Source: Helopsaltes ochotensis (Eukaryota > Chordata > Aves > Passeriformes > Locustellidae). From it: DNA of 64,000 nucleotides. The position numbers and the translations under genes were made by a program. A model generated the notes under the pieces. That model was not told the origin of the DNA, made no database searches, and saw only the letters and a list, made by a program, of their open reading frames with translations. The DNA lies in NCBI GenBank assembly GCA_013400155.1, contig VXBM01000268.1:586065-650064 (forward strand). The letters run 5' to 3'. Shown in pieces: positions 1-14,200 of this stretch. Every line of letters starts with the position of its first letter. Positions within the stretch are counted from its first letter, which is position 1.

Positions 1-1920
1 TATCACGATTAGGAGTTTCTGAAAGTTCTTCCAACTCAACGGTGTCAACTTTTCCGCTTCTGGGAAGAAATGGCCAGACAAGAAACCTGAGAGGGCAGAG
101 TCACCCTATCTTGTAACCGAGATTTGCCCAAATAGTCTTTTTTTGAGAAATACAATCAACAGAGCAGTACAAAATACAGGTTCCCAGAGATGCTGCATTA
201 TCAAGGTCTTGTTTTAGAGCTCAGTTTATGTTTTTAAATATTATGTAGTCATCATAATGCCAATGTGCCCCACACCAAGATTCAGACAGATTTCATAATC
301 TGATCTTTTAAGACTAACTTACAAGGTTCAGATATTGAAAGTAATCTTCTGCCAGCAATCAGGGCACATTTCTCTTCAAGTTTCCTGTGGGAGTCAGTTT
401 CCAAAATGATCAATTTTGCTCACTGCTTTTCTCAGGGGCAGTGATAAATACCATTATCTCAACAGAGACTGGGGTAACCTGACTTTTGCTTTGCTGAAGA
501 ATTCCAGGTAAAAGTAAAAACCCTACATATTCCTGGCAATCACATTCAATAGGTGACATTCTTTTTAGTAAGTTGTAAGCTCATTTCTAGCATAGAGCTT
601 GAAGGTCACTGTGGTTTAAGAAACACAAATATGTTAATATATATCCAAGGTAACATATCATGTGCTCTGTAGCAGTTGTGTCGTTAAGCCAATCTCCTGG
701 CTGAATTGTACTTCAGAGAAGTACATCCCAGCCATTTTTGCTTTTTCTTTAACACATTTTCCTTGAGAAGTTCACATGTATGATTACATACACAAATAGA
801 TGGAGGTTTGACAGAAAGAGTGCTTTCTGGCTTTGTGGCCTGAAGGTAATCCATAAGTAAATCTTACAGTACACAATCTCATAAAAATATTCAGTTTTAA
901 TTTATATGCCCAGACAGCAGTCTGAGACACTGATCCTTGAACGTCACATTCTTTAGATGAAATGGTCTCCTGATGTAAAGGAGATTCATGCTTGGTTTGT
1001 GTTCTCAGAGGATCAGTTAAATGCTCTGTGAAGACAGAAGATATTTCTTCTATTCTCAGAGCTCCAATCAGTAGTTAATTGCTTTAAAGTATAACTGAAA
1101 ATACAAAGGCACCACACTAACAAAGTTGCAAGATGCTAATGGCTAGGATGGACCATACTGCTCCCAGGGGAACATGACCAGCCAGGTATTTTTGTGAATG
1201 CTGACAGCCTGGTCAGAAGAGAAAGTCAGATAAACTTTCCCAGGCATTGCTCTGGGGGAGCTGGGAGAAGATATTCCAAACAATTTCTAATCTCTGCGCC
1301 TGCTGTTTTTCTAACTTGTTCACTTGCAAAGATGTTTATGAAGAGGTGTTGGTTTGAATGATGTCCAGTTGTATTGGAACAGTGTATAAAAAGGGTGTTC
1401 TCTTAATAAACATTGATATATGCCCTCCAAGAAGATTTAGAGTCATATCATTATTTCTGCAGTCCCTAATACAATAGCAATATATTTTTGTACTCATGTG
1501 CTCAAATTCCTGGAAAATTTTCCAACAATAGTAACTTATAAGTTGGTTTTTGCTATCAGAACCAAGTGAAAGAACCATTTACTGCCTCAGCTCAAGCTGG
1601 ATGTTTGGAGTTCAGTTGTTCTTCAAGATATGCTTTTTCCCTCCAAATTACTGCAAATCCACAAACATAGCTTGGCCTCAAATCAAAGTAATTTGCTTTC
1701 AAATCTACTTTTTTCAGTTTGCTATTTTTCCAGAGCCCATACCTGCTCTTTACAAAGGCCAAGTAGTGGAACATGTACTACCATACAGTGTGTTGAACAC
1801 AAAAACTAATCCAGGCAAAAAAATAAACTCATAACCTAAATAAAAATGATACATGTTCTGCCATACAGTACTTATTATTTAATTCATTTCACCACCCACT
1901 TGTATTAGCTCAAACCCTCC
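1..1920. other. Intergenic DNA, no gene seen
   Basis: AT-rich single-copy-looking sequence. The reading frames are short, have no recognisable protein similarity, and lack splice-site-flanked coding segments. I see no RNA gene or clear repeat here. Confidence 0.6.
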
Positions 1921-1929
1921 ACCTCCTTT

Positions 1930-2240
1930 CCAGCAGTGCTGCTTGCCCGCTTGCCAATACCCAGCCTATATTGGTGCGAGGGTCTCTTCCTCCCTAGGTG
2001 CAGGGCTGTGCATTTGTCCTTGGTCAGTCCATCCCTCCAGCCTGTCTAGATCTCTCTGGATGGCAGCCCTGGCCTCAGGTGTACTGAATTGTCATCCCAA
2101 TTTGATGCTACCTGCAACAACATGAGGAGAGAGCGCTGCACCAGCTCCCCTAGCACTGCTCACTGCTGGTCTCCAGTTACAGTAAAACACCTACTCCCTG
2201 AGCCTGACCATTCAAAATGCTTTTTATTAGGTGTGTATCT
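1930..2240 (-). mobile_element. Degenerate CR1 LINE fragment, antisense
   Basis: On the + strand the stretch around 2030-2070, with CAGCCTGTCTAGATCTCTC followed by GGATGGCAGCCCTGGCCTC, resembles the complement of the avian CR1 segment just downstream of the reverse transcriptase core. The following part (about 2090-2120) fits the complement of the region that in CR1 encodes the FADDTKL-like motif, heavily decayed. No open reading frame survives. The assignment rests on remembered CR1 consensus similarity; the boundaries are approximate. Confidence 0.5.
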
Positions 2241-5200
2241 AGTTGCCCATCCCTTCAGACTTCCCAAACTGAATGCAATAGTAGTATATGAAATCATGTT
2301 GAAAGCTAAAATTTACTTAACTTAAAAACCAGCAACATCTGGAAATCTGTGTACTTTTCCCTATATCATACTACCTGGTCCAATAAAAGGCATTATCTAT
2401 ACCTAACAATCTTGTCCTGTCTGTGTCTTTAAGCCATTGCAGTTGTGACAGTGTAACCATGTAGAGAGGCCCCTTGAAGACCTGTGAACTTCAAAATGTG
2501 TATGGGTGTCAATATTGCCTTTAATTATAAAACAAGGTATCACTTCTTTCATAGCACCTCTGCTGCAATTTAAATCATAGTACGGATATGTAGTAGGGGC
2601 AAATAAAGAGGCATAAAGTTGCCATTTTCAACTGCTTTGGTTACAGAAGTTAGATGACTTGTAGTCACTAGGGAATGAGGATTGGAGAAGTAAAATTATT
2701 GTCTGATGACTGAGATAATTGTAAACTGCTTGTGCATCTCTATGGGCTCTAGAACGTTCCTTGCTCTTTATGCAATTATGCCAAAAAGAGCTTTCTACAC
2801 ATTTATTTGCTGTATTCTTCAGGTGCTGACTGGTCATTCTTTTACCTGCAGAAATTGCAGAAGTCTGAGCATTCAGTTATGAAATTTAAATAAAACCCAT
2901 GTTCTTCTATCATGCAAAGGACTGCATAATGCTAATTAGTTTCCTGTGAAAAAAAAAGTCCTCATGGTCTCTTTTGAGTACTACAATTTCTGTGGCCCTT
3001 CCCTTGTGTGCCTGCACCCCCTTTTTAAATAGGGAAAAAGCTCTCGCTGTCCTTCACAATAATAAGAAATAAAGTCCTTTTTTTTTAATATGCAGTTGTG
3101 CTGGTAAATATTTATCCAATTGGTTATTAATATACTCTGAAAAGAATTGCATATGTGCTTGTGAAAGTGTTCATACATTCCAGGAATGCACATGAGCACA
3201 TGGGTTTGCAAACCAAATTAGAGGTTTTCTCATTCAGTCCAGGAGATTTGAGACTGATAGATGAATAAAAGGCAGTGCATATAGTACTCCAGCTTCATCA
3301 GTACTCTGACTGGGATTCTGGCAGACACAAATCCCCTCAAAATGGCCAAACTCTTGTTCCCTTTTTTCTTCTTTTCAGATAAATCTTACAATATAAAGTG
3401 AGCCAGCACAGTAAAATTTAGATATTTCTAATTTTTAATAACTTGAATGTTCCTTCTGTGTGCACTCTGGGACTCCCTCAAAGACTTTAAAAATAGTCAT
3501 CTCAGAGAATCTCAGATTTACTTTAAGAAGTATGCCTAAGTTTATCATTGAGTGTATGTACAGATAATTTGCAAGCCACTGATTGGCAACAGTCTTGCAC
3601 TATCAGGTATGTATAATCAAAACTTAGATTTTGTTGTTGCTTTTAATCAAGAAAATTTTAAACAAAAGTGGACTAAAATTCATTCTTCTAGTAAAATTTA
3701 GAAAAAGCAATGAACATATATCTTGATAATATATAAAAACATCAAGAGGTCTGGTGAGTCAGGAAATGTTACTAACTGGTGGCATTCTTCTGAGTAGATT
3801 CACACTGATTTGTGTGGCTTTTAGGCTCAGTTTCCCTGCCTTTCTATCGATTAAAGATTTTGATATTTTGCTATTTAGGAGAATGCTGAAATATAGTAAA
3901 CATTGATCATCTGCCCACCTTGCATGAATTTCAGAAGCAGCACACAGTGGTGTTTCACATATGCAGTGAAAGGTCATGATATTGCAAACTGAAATCTGAA
4001 TTCTGTATCAATAAAATCACATTTAATTCTGGCATCGGGGAAAGACAAAAGTTTTTATTTACTATAACTGAGTCCAATAGCATTGTTATCATAATTTTAT
4101 TTCCCTCCAGCAGTCCATAGCAAAGGAGCTTTCTTTCCTTTATGATCTTTCAAAATAAACAAATTTGGTCAGTTTTCATTTGGTTGCTTACATGTACATA
4201 CAGGTTACCTACTGATATTGATACGAATAGCACAAAACACCTAATTTCTTAAAACACGTGTATAAAGTATGGAGAAATAAGGTGAAAAATCACTGGTACC
4301 CTTGAAATAACTGTTCGGAAACTCAAGATACAGAAAGGAAAAGCATAACAATACTACTAAGAATGCTTCTTTTTGGTTCACCATCTGATTTAAGAGAACA
4401 AAATAGCTACTTAAACAGGATGTAGATAACATCATCCCAAACTCCCTTTGTAAACATTTTCCAAGGAGACAGTGATTAGCTACTTCCTTTACAGGATATC
4501 TCTTGGTCAGCAGCAAGAAGCCAGACATCACTCTCTAGAAATATACTTAGTGTATTGTTTAAACGTTTTAAAATTGGTTTCACCGTTAAATTGTTGTGGA
4601 TATGACAGTCCCTTTAAAAGTATAACAGGATGAAAGTTTGGCTTACAAAAGTGTTAGTGTTTGGGTTTTTTAATGTAATGTTTACTTACTTTTTTTTCTA
4701 AAATTACACTGGTCCTTCAAGTTGGAAAGAAATGTAGACATGATTTCCATGTGCTTTGTTTCTGGCAGAGCTGCTTCAAAATTTCCAAACTGAGTGGACA
4801 AGACTTAATTTTGCTGCTGCAGTGTTCAAGGTCAGTGACAATAATTTTGCCCTTGTTATTTGCAGTGACAAAGTCAGTGGCTGGGATTGTGTGAACAGGG
4901 AGTGACAGCTCCTGCTGACTGAGGTGAGAAGAAATGAGTAGTCATAGGGGTTTCAGAGGACATGGGTGTGGTAAGTAGTGTTTCTCTGCCCTTTCTGATT
5001 TCATCTGCAGGGAGGAACCTTTTCCAAGGGGAGTTCACCTTGAAATGCAAGGTTGTGCTAATTTGAACTGAGCACTGAACTGAATGCTGAAAATGTAAAT
5101 GGACATGAGATGCCACATAGGCAAGCCCCATTCTTCTCTACTGAGGGATTTTCCTGTTCCATCACTTTAAAGGAAAGGTTCTTTGCTCTTCTCAACAGGT

Positions 5201-8200
5201 TTTGCTTGCCCCTCTGTTTCTTTGGTATGCTCATTATATGAGTCAAATGGAGGAGAAAGGGAAAGAAGAAGATAGGGAAGGGGATGGAAGAAGGGGTTGG
5301 AGAGGATAGGGAAGGAAGAGCATCTTCCCTCAAACCCATTCTAGCAACTCATGGAGCCCGTGGTTCTGGAGGATCAGAAGGAAGCAGAACCGGGCTAAGA
5401 ATGTGTGGTTACAGGTAATAGTGGCTGCCAAGGGCTGGCTCTCTTCTGCTGTTACTGGTACAAGAACTAACAGTGAGCTGATGGTTATTTGAAAGGAAAA
5501 GTTATCTTAGTGTGCGCTACAGATGGTAAATTTTCCAGCCATGTGTGCATGAAGGGAAAGATTAAGCTCTCTAAGACTCCATGTTTCACTCATGTGTTCT
5601 CTTTTTCTCAATTAGTCTGTATACTTATGGCTAGACCTGGAGGCTTTTTCTTCTGCCTGCCCAGGAGGAAGGGTGGTAGTCTGAGTAATTTAATTGATGC
5701 CTTTTAAGTCGAAGAGAGCTGATATTTCATAATATATTTGGTGCCATTTAGAAAAAATCCTGAGGTTTTTTTCAAAACTGCTTACAAAACTTGTTACCCA
5801 TCACAGTACTTTGTTGATCTTCCGTGTTGTCCCTGAAGAATATCATCAGGATAGGACATTAAGGTCTGCCCCTATAGGTCTTAGGGTTATGGTGAAAATA
5901 CCTTGAAGAAGTGGGGGAGCAAAACTGTTCTCACATCCTTTAAAGGAAAATACTTAATACTTTTGTTGACACCATCAGACTTATACTTACAGGAAGGGAA
6001 TGTAAAACCTGCTCCTCAGTTTCCTGGATGAAATAGACACTTTGAAATAAACGCTGTTGGGAACAGGCTCAGGAAAATTAATGCAACAAAGAAAATTTTA
6101 AGTAAACAGAGAGAAAATGGATATTGGTGGTCCATCATGGCTAGATGTGAAATGAATAGAGGGCAATGTCAATTACTTACACCTAAAATGATGTAAATTT
6201 TCCTGAACTCCTCAGATCCTTTCCTTTTCCCAGTTTTATACCTACTTACCATTTCAACTTTAAAGCAATGTGTATTGTTTCCTGTTTTAAAGGACTGCTC
6301 AGAATAGCAATATTGTGAAGTATTACTGTCATTTTTCCGGATTAGAAGCCCTGTCCATTGCTTGCTTCAGTTTTAATCAGGAAGAGTAGCTGTAGCAATA
6401 CTGAACAAAATGTAATGGTGAATATATACCACTATCAGTGTTCAGTAGCATATAAATAATTGAATCATTTGAAGGTACTTAGGCAGCAATTTAGCTAATT
6501 CAGTGCATTCACATTTAAATGCACTCTTATTGCAAAATGACAAACAGGGAGATGAAAATTCATGTGCTGAAAATTAATCTTGTTTAAAATACATCCTTAT
6601 TTATTAAGAGCTTATTTAGGGGCAAGGGTCCTTGTAAAGCCCTAGCCCAAGTATAGTTAGGTTCAGGAACTTAGGCTCTAATTATAGGTGTCTCTGAATG
6701 TCTAACTTAGAAAACAATGCACATTTGTCAACATATGCCAAAAAACATTTGGTGCTAATATTTCTGCTTGTCAGTCTATGAGAGGGTTAGGCAAAGTATC
6801 CAAACTTTTTTGTAGCCTCAAGTAGACGCTCTTTCAAAATTGTTAGTTTGCAGCTTTTTATTTTGCCTCTTCAATCGTCTGTGAAAAAAGTGACAGTACC
6901 TTTCTCTATCCCAGCTGAAACAAGGACAAACACTTCTGAAAGCTGCTGAAATCCTGTGGTATAAACACAAACAGTGAAGTCTTATGACAACCTGAAAATA
7001 ATACATTAGTGAAAGTTAGAGTTTCTGTTTCTGTCTGAAGAGGGATAGTGTGTATTCTCTCTACCTATCTACCTGTCCTATTTTTTTCTTCTTTGGAATT
7101 TTGAAAGGAAGATCTGTTAATGTTTGCTTAGGTAGCTCACACATTTAAAATTGTGTTGTTTCTTTGCCAAATACATTTTTAAAGTTGTATTTAAACTTAG
7201 TTTCATCTTTAAAAGTTCAGAAAATGAAGAGCAGAGAAAAACACTGTCAGTAAACTCTGTGACTAATGAGGCAGAGTAACTGAACCAGTGTTCATGATGC
7301 AGATTTGTTTATGTTGCTTTTAAGAGCATGCCACACATTATTATTTTCAGCATCAGTTACAGAAGACTTTTTCTTTTGTAGACAAAAATGAATTTAATTT
7401 GTAGTTCCCTAGTAGAACAATGACAATAAAGAAATTATTCTTAGATGGACATGTCAGATTCTATCAGTATTCAAATCACTATTTCAAATGGTGCAAAGTA
7501 TTTGTATTCAGATAGAAAAGTTATTTAAGTGGTTTTGTCTCAGTCTGTGGTTGTGACAATGAAAAAATAGTTCAAAATTTAAACAGAGGAGATCTGTAGA
7601 CCCCTTGGTGTTTTTTGCAGGGTAAATGGCAAAAAATAGATAGTAGCACACCGTAGGAGTAATTACTGTTTGGGTTTCACAACCTTATACTTCTTTAACC
7701 TAGCTTTGATGATTTCTCAGGCACCCAGTGCATAAATGCATTGGGTACTGAGGATTCAGTTCGACCCACCAGTGGGAAGCATGCACACGTCGTTCTGACT
7801 TTACAACATTGTTCATCACCACTAGAACCTGAGCAACTATGTAGATGTGCTAGACCATCTTATTTCTTGCAAATTTCCAAGATTATGCTAATGGTTGTGG
7901 TGATGTTCAGAGAAGCAGGCATAATTTTAGTATTTGACATGCTTCCATAGGAAGTTGTTCCTTTGGAGCTGTGTAGATTGCAGAACATGCTTAGGTATAC
8001 CCTGTGGAACTGAAGAGTTATTTATCGATTTTTTCTTTTGTTTTTGTGTTTTATTTTACTTGCCTGTATTTACTTATGTACAGTATGAATTACTTTGCAG
8101 CCACCTTTGAAGGCGTTGTTCGTAGCCCTCAACTCCTTTCTTCATTAACCTTATTTTCCTGTTTCTTGAACTTTAATCTTGGTGGTTTTGGACACATTAG

Positions 8201-11200
8201 GGATAAGAGGAAATTCAGGAAGTGATTCCAGCTATTTAACAAGCTTATCTCAATCATGAGCCTTTTCTTTCTCATTTTTGTACCATTTATGTATAGCTCA
8301 GAACATGTTGGTTTGGGTTTTTTTTAATTTTGTTTATCTGTTGTAAAAATACCTCTTTTTCCTTTTTATTTCTTTATTTCTATCTCATCTATCTATGGCT
8401 CTCACAAGACAAATTATTTTAAAAAGCAATAATTGAAAGCTCTTTATAGTTGGTTTATGGAATATGCTTTGAAAAACAGCAAAACATTCCCGTTATACAA
8501 AGTCCTTGGCCTACCTTTTGAGTGATCAAACACTATGCTTTCTGCAAGCCTAATTCCTTCAATATTTTTCCTACTTTGAAAAATTGCTTAAAGGATTCTT
8601 TTAACTTGAAGCCGTTTAACTTTGTTAAATCTTTGTCAGTTTATTTTATCATCCATGGCCATACTGTGGTAATTTCTGATATTCCGACAATTTGAGTGTA
8701 GTTAATCACACAGAACCTGGGTTAATTAAGGAACTACCAAAATGGTCATTTTATTAATGAACAACTGTTCAACAGGATTGATATCTTATTCCATAGAGTA
8801 TTTTGTCTTTCAAAATCTTTAGGTCCAAGTTAAAATTCTTAATATCCTGACGTAGCTGCTTCGTCATTCTGGTGGCATCTAAGCTCTGTTTCTGGTCAAG
8901 CTAGTAAGCTCCCAACAATCAAAATCCATTGTCTATGTTCCTCTGGATATTTTACTTGAATCTCCCCTTCCCAAGGAGGTGTTCTAGTAGTTGGCAGTGT
9001 TCATGTTTGTTGTCTGTATTCCCTGTGCACACAAGGGTTTTTAGTTACTGAATAGGAGAGTGAGAGCATCCTACCCTAAATCCTGGCATTTAAGACATTA
9101 AGATAATATTTGAATTTTACAAACAGTTGAAGGAATTGAACTTAGGTCGCTCATAAAATCATACCATGAGTGTCAGAGCATTCTTTATGAGTGAAAGCAT
9201 CTCTATTAGGGCTTCCAGTATCTGAGCCCTTGAATTTAAGTACATTACAAACCAGACTGTTATCTTCCCTTCCCTTTGAAGGGAATCTGTCTTCAGAACA
9301 AATTCCATAACCTCAAATTAAAGGAAATGCCTCCTACCAACGAAACTTCTTCTGCACCTCAAATTATGTTTTAGGATATAATCAATCAGAAAGAATGACC
9401 ACTAACTCTGTTGATTTGCTCCCAGCTCAGAATGCAGTCTGTGGTCAATCTGAGTAACTTTAGGTTCTGGATTCTGTTCCGTGGCCAAGCACCTAAAATG
9501 GCTTGTTACTGCTCATAACTGTTAGTCAACTCTGTGTTTCATGGTTAAGGTCACAACAGAAAGCTGTGGAAAAGCAAGATGCTGATTTAAATGTAAGAAG
9601 CTGATGCAAGTATTTTAGCTAAGCCAGACTTCCTCTTTGAAATATTTCATCATAATCCAATAAACACGTCTTAGACATTCTGTTGATTTATGCTTCCATC
9701 CTTCCTTGATTACATCACTTCTTCACATTGCAGTTGTATTGCTACTGTTTGAAAGTACCACTCATTTAAAATGTGTAGTCACAGTGATTGCACAATTAGC
9801 TGTATTCCTTACTATAGCAACAAGAATAAAAATGTTCTCTAGCCCATCCCATGTAAAAAGGCCTCTCACTACATTTTATTCTTATGCTGTATGGCACAAG
9901 GGAAATTCTGTGCTTTGGTTTGGTTGAAGGCTGCTCACAGTGAGGCAGGGGGGACTGAATTATACTGGAACCCTTGTTTTAAAAGGGGAAATAAAATTTC
10001 TGACCTGCTCTGGAATACTCAAATGAAACAGATGTACCTGCTCTCCATCACACCCTCCTGGCAGGGTATCTCACCAGCAGGACCGGGTGCAGTGCTTGTA
10101 AAGAAGCAAGTTCCAGCATGAGACGTGCTCAAACCAAATATTCTAATGTTAGGACTTAAATCATTGCCTTCCTTGAGCCCCAGTGAATCCTTGTCTGTGC
10201 TGATATTTTTGATTAGATCTTGCCTCATTATGGTATCTGAAATCACCAGCATAAATATTCTCCATCATGAACATAGCTTCATCCCTGTTTTCATCTGTTT
10301 TGTCTTTCTTGCTTTAAGTACAGCAGCGAAGCTTTCTACTGCCACCAGTTCTACACTCTGAAGGAAAATCTGGAAATCTGATACCATCCATCCATGAGCA
10401 GTTATTCTAGTTCATTATTTTATTATTCATAATACTGTACTTGGCTTTCTTCCTTTAAGCCTCAGTTCATAATGTTGCATTATTTTATGACATTTCATTT
10501 TGTTGTTGGGGTTTTAATAAATGAATTTTTTAATAGAAGAAATTTGAAATTTTAGATTTGAATTGTTTTAGAGGAAAATTCTAAAACACAACTGAAGAAA
10601 GTGGATGGTTCTGTTAATATCAAAGCTAAAGTAGTAGGATTTCTGTCACGTGAATTTTCATGCTCTCAGGCTACAGCCTGGCACCTACAACTGTCCCCCT
10701 ATTTGCACATTTGTATAACATTACCTTTGACACCAAGACTTTTGAATTGCCTTATCTGTAAGACCAATGCTTTGTGTCCAGTTTGCTACAGTTTGCCAAC
10801 AGGTTTGAAAGTTACATCCAGGACGTGTGCAGCCATCCATACACACCCACCATGATTGCACAAGTTTCATTTCCTTAGCAAACCAGACTGAAAACAAGAC
10901 ACAAAACCAGAGATCTCAAAACTATTTCTCTTAATCCAGTATAATATCCACATTCTAGCAAGTGAAAAAAAAAAAAAAAAGGAGTATTTAGTTTCCTCTG
11001 TAAGCTGTACTTGTAAAAAGCAGCTTCATTCCCTGCTTATTTGGCTTAAATGGAGGAAATCCTTTGTTTGCTAATAGTCAGTTGTGTAATTTTGGTCAAA
11101 TTCTCATCTCCCTCATCACATTTCCCTTTTTGCCTGTTTAGAAACAGTATGGTCAAGGAGGAACAAGCACTTTGTCCATGTCTTTACAGTGCTTAAGTGC

Positions 11201-14200
11201 TTAGCATGCTGATGCCCATGAAAGACTCCAAAAATTAATTCATCGGGGAACATTCCTTTTCTGCATTATTGTATGATTAACCAAAACAGAAACAACATTC
11301 AGTCACCAAAACACCAAAAAAATAGAGTTGTTTACAGATAACTTTTTGAAATCTTCCTGCAGATTAGAGGGGATTTGTTTATTGACTGGCCAAATTTAAG
11401 CTGGTACAACCTCTTCTGGGTAATTTAAAAGAAAAAAAATCAAATAAGCTTCTCCTTATGAAGAATCAATCTAAATTACCAGTTTCTTCTGCTCTTAAGC
11501 ACTCTTCCTAAGGATTCTTTTCTTAAGCAATCATTTATTTGACTGCTTAGAAAATGCCAGGATCCTAGGAAGGAATTATTGTATTTTTTTTTTCTTTTTT
11601 CTAAATTGAGATTTTCTCTCTACATTGAGAAATTCTGTCTGGTTTTGATGTTACTGGTGGTGCACGTGCTGATAACTGAAGTAATTTTTTTTAAGTTCAA
11701 AAGAACTACACAAGCCTAGCTTACTCAGTACCTTACTACGAAAAGATCAAGGGATCTTTATCTGTGTGATAAAGTAGTAAGGGCACACCACACCCTACAG
11801 CCAGTTATATCAGAAAAAGGGACAGGTTTTCATTCACACTGCTTCTCTGAGATGCTGTTTACCTCTGCTTTTCTCTCAGCAAAGACTAAAATTATGGATT
11901 TGTGCCTTAGGTTTGGCATCTATAAACAAGAGTTCTGAACTGTTAAAATGCCGTTCTTGGTTTCACCATAACTGTTGTGGTCTCATTTTGCATGAGAAAT
12001 GTGCGCTGTGCTTTGTACTAATACAGCAGTGATCCCACAAAGCCTATGCAAGTTATGAGGGATGGTCCATGAAACTTTAGCTCAGTTTGGATTAGATGTC
12101 CGTCATTGTCAGTTTATATTAAACCAGCAACAAGTTTTACATTGACAGTCACCTTCTTCCTCCAATTACTTTAAGGTCTTTTTCTTCCATGCAGTGTTTG
12201 CAAAGGCCTATTTCTCTTTCATGCACTATTTTTAGGAATTTCCAATGTTCAAAACCTTCTGATAATTTTTCCTATCTGATTGATAACTAATCAAAATTTG
12301 TTCCTGATTCATAATTGGAATTAAAGAAAAAAGCTTTAGCAATACGACTTTTATGAGATACGACTCACATACACACCGTCAATTAACAGCCAATTACTAA
12401 ACAGTTCTTCTAAGCTGGCATTAACTGATGCTGCATGCAAATTAGCACAGAACAGAGGAGCAAAGAGTACAGTTAAACTGAGGATTAAGGCCTGGAATAA
12501 TGAGAAGAAAATATGTTGTCTGTGCTAGGAATGTGAGGACCGTCATTCTAGAGTGTATCAATGCTTTTTCCTTTCAACCTAAATCTTGCATTTTCATCAT
12601 GTGCACTTGTAGACTTTATTATAGGCTAGTTTGTACTTAGACTGCTGCTTAGGAAAGAATCCCAAGGAGCTGGAGTCCAAGCTTGTGGTGATTGCCAAGT
12701 TACTACCATGAAACAGGACCTCTTCAGATCCCCTAAATGGAAAAAAATATCACTTTGGGTATTAATTCTATTTCCACTTTTTTTTTTCTCTTTTCTTTTC
12801 AAGTGTCATTTGCTCTTTGAAGCAGCACATTGTGCAAGTTTTGTGCACTAGTTACAGAGCAGTCTGTTCTTAGAAAATGGATAATGCCTCACCAAAGAGC
12901 TGAAGTATCAGGAAATTGGTGTCAGGAAAGGTACATAAAATGGCCTAGACAGATGTTTTCTGCCAGTTAGATGCGTGACACTTGTGCCCACAAATCTGTA
13001 CTTGAAGCAGAGAAGACTTTTTCCACATCTTGGGCAAGACAAGAGAGATATCATGTATGTTTTTTAGGACGAATCCTTGCACCTGAGGTTAGTGAAGTTG
13101 ATGTGTAAAAATCTTCAGATGATAAATATAGGAAATAACATGAAAACACAGAAAATATTATTTACATTTTCGTGGGGAAAAAAGCACAGATATTTATTCT
13201 TTCTTATCAGCAAATTTATGAAAAAATGTAATTTACTAAGCTTTGCATATTTTTAAAATCTAGCTCATATCTTACTGATTCTGCCATTTATTAAACATTC
13301 ATCATTACACTTACTGCATATCTAAAAATGACTCATGCACTTGTATGTAGAATTTCAATAACATTCTGGTTGCTAGGCTACATGTGATCACTCTGACATA
13401 TAAAGCATCTCTTAGAAATGGGCTTTTTAAGTATATAATGATCAAATTTCTAGAATTTGTTTATTCAAGAAGTATTTCTGCCAGTAATTACGCAAAACAG
13501 CATAACATTTTATGCCTTTAAATTAAATGTTAAGTTGTATTGCACATGATGTCTAACAGACATATGTGACTTTTTTTTTCCATTTCAGTAAACAAATTTT
13601 CATTTCTGCCATATGCATGTGAAAGAGTAATTTCCTGGGTGATTTTCCTTGACTTGTTTTTTTCCCCTACTGTCCATGTCTGTCAACATCATTAGTTGTT
13701 TCTAATTGGTTTTTTAATCTTTGCTTCAAGCTCCTCCTAGCTTTTTCTGAGGAGCAGTTAAAAGAATCACCTCAAGTGTGCATATGGGTTTTGATACATG
13801 CTTCTATGTATTCACCATAGAAATACAGGCTTGTTTATGCACATGGCACTGAGCTTGTCCCTGCATTAACTGCTTCCTGGCAGAGACTGGGGAGATTTCC
13901 TGCCACTTCTCCTTTAGTCCAACCTTCTCCAGAATCTGTGCTTGTGACAACATCTGAGCTTTGGGACCAGAGCTATCTCTGCCACACTACTATTTAATTT
14001 TGTGTCCTGAAAAACCTGTGGTAAAAGAATGCTCAACTTGCAAAATTATGGGATTGGTATATGAGAACACCAGAGCTCATGCTTTCTGTAAAACCAGATG
14101 TTGGTTAAATGAATTATCTTTTTTGGTTCTGTTGCAAAATCAAAACAATCAGAAAGTGCATTCCTTCTATGTCAATTGAAAATACTCTTTTCCTTCTAGG

